A DNA stretch of 64,000 nt from Anisus vortex (taxonomy: Eukaryota; Mollusca; Gastropoda; Planorbidae): the NCBI GenBank assembly GCA_949126835.1, contig OX421497.1, forward strand, positions 49,175,474 to 49,239,473. Direction: 5' to 3'. Shown here one piece after another: positions 59,602 through 64,000 of this stretch; position 1 is the first letter of the stretch; every line of letters begins with the position of its first letter. A program made the position numbers and the translations under genes. The notes under the pieces are model-generated. The model did no database searches, was not told the origin of the DNA, and saw only the letters and a program-made list of their open reading frames with translations.

Positions 59602-60346
59602 GCTAAGAAACCAAAATCTCCTCAGCAGTATTTCACTCACTCAATCTAAGAATAAGAAATGATTAACTTGTCATATTCGCAGCAGACTTCATTATATTTT
59701 ATTTACTTACAAAACTTGATGGCAATAAACACGACTGATTAAAGAAATAATATGTTTCACAAAATTATATTGCCCTTTGATAGAATTTATCCACTCTTGT
59801 GCAACCTTCAAGCTATATTTTTCACAATGCTCAATTACTTTTTAGAACAACTAACTTGACAAATCCTACCATGACCAAAATGGCAAATAGACTGTATTTA
59901 ATTAGTCTGTCTCACCTTGCTTTGCAAGAGCCCTCTAGTAGTAATTAATATGATTAGCTGATCCTAATTTAAAGACATATTGTTGTACTTGTTGTAGAAT
60001 TACTTGTATCTTTATAAAGCCATATTGTTCTATCTATGTTTAATTACACACACTTGCTCTAATCACTATTACTCCCCTTGTTTGTTTTATTTTCTTATTT
60101 CCTTTTTGACTTACACTTATCAACATTGTGGTAGTGGCTTTCTGCATGTGGCAAAAGATTTGGCAGAAGAAAGCCACTCCTGTTGAAATTGTAGAGTTTT
60201 CAAAATGATTAAAGGACGCTGACGGTTGAAATTGTAGTGGGCTACCCATTAAAAGCCCACTTCTCGATTGGTTGGTAGGCATGAGGTCCAGTTTGTCAGT
60301 GACTGTTTTATTCATTGTTAGTTTCAGATTCATTTTTCTATTGGCT
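59602..60346. other. AT-rich intron sequence
   Basis: About 745 bp, no feature recognised. Confidence 0.45.
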
Positions 60347-60415
60347 TGTATGTAACTCTTTCATCTGCTGTATGTAACTCTTTCATCTGCTGTATGTAAC
60401 TCTTTTATCTGTTGT
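60347..60415. repeat. 22-bp tandem repeat, three copies
   Basis: TGTATGTAACTCTTTCATCT plus GC at 60347, 60369 and 60391 (the last with TTTATC). The rest of the intron to 60781 has no other structure. Confidence 0.9.
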
Positions 60416-60781
60416 TTGTTGCCCATTTTGGTTTGTTTATAGTAATTTTAGTTTTACATCCTGATGTTTGTATTTGTCGGATTAGATTAGATTATCATTT
60501 TGAATTATACCGGTAACTTGTTTTTCAAGTCATGCATACATATTTCCTTGACATGTGTAGAAACATTGTCCTAATAAACATGTTTATGTTGTATAGAATG
60601 CAATAATACTTTTTCTTTTATACTCTTGTCATAGATGTTCATATTTACCTCATTTAACAACCAATTAACTAGAATGGCAAATGCTCTAAACATAAAAAAA
60701 TAATTATTATATATAAGTATTGTTGAAGTGATTCTTCCATTGAAGATTTTTATAATGATTTCTTCATCTACACTTTTCCAG

Positions 60782-61040
60782 GAGCAAAAATTGAAAGAAT
60801 CTTCATCCCCCCAACAGCAGCAAAAAGCCAACAACCCTTTTACAGCAACAACAGCACAGAGTGCCAACTTGTTTGGATCTCCCACTGAGCCTGCAGCACC
60901 GACAACCTCTACCAAACCCAGTGATGACCTTCTCAGTTTGACTGGCAATCCATTTATGGATAACGTCCAGAATGTTATGGTAACAGCATATCCACAGACA
61001 AGTAACAATCCATTTGGCTCTCCTGGATTTCAAACAAATG
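60782..61040 (+). CDS. PICALM: PICALM/AP180 exon N, endocytic-motif tail
   Basis: 259 nt, entered in phase 0 and left in phase 1. It starts EQKLKESSSPQQQQ (human EQRLKE...), finishing the charged helix. Then comes a low-complexity Q/T/S/P-rich tail. Three NPF motifs are visible: KANNPFTAT, TGNPFMDN and SNNPFGSPG. A DDLLSL stretch (KPSDDLLSLTG) resembles the DLL/clathrin-box type motifs of this family. By family knowledge NPF motifs bind EH domains (Eps15, intersectin) and DLL-type motifs bind clathrin. Acceptor ACTTTTCCAG/GAG; donor AATG/GTAAGA. The frame stays open for about 30 codons past the donor and ends in intron. Further tail exons must lie to the right of the window or were not recognised. 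Confidence 0.95.
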
Positions 61041-61212
61041 GTAAGAAGAACCATTGTTTTTTTTTCAGTTTATTTTCAATAAAAAAGTTATTGTTTAAAA
61101 AAAATATAATTATAATCAATATTTTAATGTAGTTTAAGAAGAATTAATTTGAAAATAGCCAGATTGTATTAAACTGATTTGTTTATTTGGTGACTCTAGC
61201 ACTGCATTCAAT

Positions 61213-61797
61213 AACATAGCTGCCAACCCTCCCGTTTATTCCTAGATTCTCCAGTTTTTTATATCATCACCAGGAAATAACTTTATTACATAGCTGCCAA
61301 CCCTCCCGTTTATTCCTAGATTCTCCAGTTTTTTATATTCTCACCAGGAAATAACTTTATTACATAGCTGCCAACCCTCCCGTTTATTCCTAGATTTTCC
61401 AGTTTTTTATATCCTCACCAGGAAATAACTTTATTACATAGCTGCCAACCCTCCTGTTTATTCCTAGATTCTCCAGTTTTTTATATCCTCACCAGGAAAT
61501 AACTTTATTACATAGCTGCCAACCCTCCCGTTTATTCCTAGATTCTCCAGTTTTTTATATCTTCACCAGGAAATAACTTTATTACATAGCTGCCAACCCT
61601 CCTGTTTATTCCTAGATTCTCCAGTTTTTTATATCCTCACCAGGAAATAACTTTATTACATAGCTGCCAACCCTAACGTTTATTCCTAGATTCTCCAGTT
61701 TTTTATATCCTCACCAGGAAATAACTTTATTACATAGCTGCCAACCCTCCCGTTTATTCCTAGATTCTCCAGTTTTTTATATTCTCACCAGGAAATC
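61213..61797. repeat. 74-bp minisatellite, about 8 copies
   Basis: The unit contains TAGCTGCCAACCCTCCCGTT, then TATTCCTAGATTCTCCAG, TTTTTTATATCCTCACCAGG and AAATAACTTTATTACA. The spacing is 74 bp (61215, 61289). GCTGCCAACCCTCCCG resembles the terminal sequence of widespread DNA transposons. After the last unit the sequence continues with AAATCCCGGAACTTATA, as if into the body of that element. Confidence 0.93.
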
Positions 61798-62075
61798 CCG
61801 GAACTTATATAAAAATCCCAGAAAATCTAGTTTCTAAATAATCTCATTTCTAAATAGGCCCATGGGTGCCACTTTTCCGAATTATCCCGGAAATCCGGAT
61901 TCGCAAGGCTAAATATTTTTCGGCTCCGGATTCGCGAGATTTAATTCACTTTGGTTCTGGATTCGTGGATTAACCCCCCAAAAAAAAATAAACGGTTCCG
62001 AAATCGCGGTACAAAACCTGGTTTGGTAAGAATCGGATCCGCTATAAATAGACTTAATAAGTTTACTTTGACCTA
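61798..62075. other. CCGGATTCG-rich unassigned repeat-like sequence
   Basis: About 280 bp with motifs CCGGAAATCCGGATTCGC, GGCTCCGGATTCGCGAG and GGTTCTGGATTCG. It looks like a fragment of a dispersed repeat, but no termini were found. Confidence 0.4.
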
Positions 62076-64000
62076 CAGGGTTCGTACGCAAGTCTGGAAG
62101 TCTGGAAAAAGTTTGAAAAATCCGATTTTTGTTTTCCAGACCCTCAAAAGTCTTAAATTTTCTTTTTTGTCTTTGAAAAGTCTGAAATTTTTAGGGTAAA
62201 AGTCTGGAATCAAAAAAAAAAACGGTTCTTGAGTCTTTTTGTAACCAACAAGTCCTTTTGTATCCAACCTTCTTCCTTCCCGTCCCTCTTAATTTTTTGG
62301 CTCAAATAAAAACGTAAGCAGCATGACGTTTGTGCGTGTCAACTACGGTACCAGGCGATAGCAGACTCCGCCCCCTCTCCGCTTTTGCGAGTTGTCACGT
62401 TGGGTTTAGTAAGCGTTTTAAAGAAGTTCCCGCGGCCTTCTGAAAGGTCAAAAAGTTATTTTAAAAAATACCTTTACCTCCCCGCGAAATGCGAAAAACC
62501 GCTAATAGTGTATGCGGTTTTAAAACGCCTATGTATGAGATCATATACGGTACTAAATGCTTCCCAAACACTTTCTAAACACACTCTTACTCATTAATAC
62601 AGTAGGCCTAAATAATGTATATTATATATAGTAGCCTAATATTGCATGCAGTTATGTATTTCACTAATGTAGTAACGATAATGTAAACACATTTTAATTT
62701 TGTACTGCAACAATAGGCCTACTTTATTTTAATAAAAAAGAAACGTTATTACAGGAGGACAGTAGGCCTAGTCCTACACGTAGCCTAACACCGCATAGCA
62801 TAGTTACCCATACTGTGTTACTGTACCGTGAAGTCATTTTCTATGCGGACAACATATTATTATGTAGGCCTATATGTATTAGAATTGACAAAAATTGAAC
62901 AAATTAAAAACCCTTTTTACCATGCATTCGTTTTTATGACGTTAGGGTGCTAGCCCGGTATAGGCCTACGGGGCATACGATGCGATTCCGTCAATTTAAG
63001 AGCCAAACCCGCGAATATGCGGCCGCGAATAGGTGAGGGTATAGGCTACTGTATATGTATTCCTCCTAAAATGTCATAAAATTTGACGATCAACCGATCG
63101 GATGTGTAAAAATATTTCAGTTAATCACCGGACCCGGTCTGCTAAACATGGTCTATGTAAAAAAAAATTGCGTTCGTTATCTTAAATTAGGCCTACTACA
63201 AGCTAAGGCCTATATTTAAGATAGGCTTTAGGCCTAAACTATACATTTTCAATTCTTCCATGATCGTATTCTCTTTTTTTGCGACCATTATGTAAAATGC
63301 CTGCTTAGGCTACTCTATGGCGCCAATAGTCTAGGCTACGTGGAGTCCCGACACATTTTGCTGATTTAATTTATTTTGGAATATATTTAAATTATACCCT
63401 TGATCAAAATGCACAGAAAAAGGCCATTTTTTATTAATTAAAAAAGAAAATGGTGACATTTAAGAAACTATTTTATATAATGTAGGAAGGCCTAGTAACA
63501 ATTCCAGCATTTAGCCTGGTTCATGCCTAGCACTACGAGACGAGCCGTTTGCGATGTCTGCCGTACGTCGTTTTATCAATTATGCGTACAATTTTAAAAC
63601 AGTAGGCCTAATTAGAAAATGCGGTAGACACTGAGCTGAACATAATATTGTAATGGAATTATTTTTTTTGAGTGGCACATGCATGTTTTTCGCGGACAAT
63701 TTTGGTTCAAATTTAAGCCGCGATGTAGCCGACGTAGGCGGGCGTTGGTCTAATCAGACTTATGACAAAACCAAGTCACTTTATTATCCCGATAAATTGA
63801 CGAAGATGAAATGTGCACAATGCTGAAAATATCTGATTAGATTTATGTTTTAGACATAAATTGGCTAAATATAAAATGGTTACGAATTTACCAGAAGCAT
63901 TTAAATAATTTTAAGTTCATATTAGGCCTAAATAAGTAAAAAAAATTCCCGAGAGGATTACACTTTTACTAGAAGTTCTAGTCATTTATTGACAATTAGG
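62076..64000. mobile_element. CAGGGTTCGTAC-type hAT-like element, copy 2 (right end outside window)
   Basis: It starts CAGGGTTCGTACGCAAGTCT and follows copy 1 (23271 onward) nearly base for base to the window edge. Differences are few: it lacks the 236-bp retroposon of copy 1, has about 29 extra bp after AACAATAGGCC (near 62718-62750), and has scattered point changes. Same orientation as copy 1. High similarity implies recent activity or a recent shared origin. Confidence 0.88.

Overview
The window is AT-rich animal nuclear DNA. It shows GT-AG introns, small exons, non-LTR and DNA transposons, and very abundant tandem repeats. I recognise one host gene. It runs on the + strand across the whole window and extends beyond both edges. 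It encodes the clathrin-assembly adaptor CALM/AP180 (human PICALM and SNAP91, fly lap). Eleven exons are well supported by conserved protein sequence, correct splice dinucleotides and compatible phases. Three more small in-frame exons are candidates. All 14 join into a single frame of 1,260 nt, so only about 2% of the window is coding. The first ANTH exon (start codon and basic lipid-binding motif) and the 3' end of the gene are outside the window. The lineage is probably a non-vertebrate animal, because the gene looks like the single pre-duplication CALM/AP180 type. I cannot name the species.

Layout: 1-9113 is upstream intron holding a terminal-inverted-repeat (TIR) element with two nested hAT-like insertions, a 16-bp minisatellite, and a 26-33-bp minisatellite split by a TA-flanked element. 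From 9114 to 22523 lie seven ANTH-domain exons. The introns here carry a 25-bp array split by a decayed hAT element, a 30-bp array made from the exon's own donor splice site, a 38-bp array, and several nested TIR elements. From 22524 to 48691 are the end of the ANTH domain (31748-31789), two candidate microexons, a 40-bp array split by a 2.9-kb hAT-like element, a 59-bp array and a 10.9-kb 32-bp array. From 48692 to 64000 are the linker/coiled region, a candidate cassette exon, an NPF/DLL-rich tail exon, more arrays (33, 44, 24/30, 34 and 74 bp), two broken LINE copies and a second copy of the 2.9-kb element.

Biology: the encoded protein would bind PtdIns(4,5)P2 membranes and SNAREs through its ANTH domain. 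It would bind clathrin, AP2 and EH-domain proteins through its unstructured tail, in clathrin-mediated endocytosis. The most unusual aspect is structural. Many introns carry their own private minisatellite, and together these arrays make up more than a third of the window. One array is a direct amplification of an exon/intron boundary, and at least one other starts at a transposon terminus. The giant array has grown by exact large segmental duplications.
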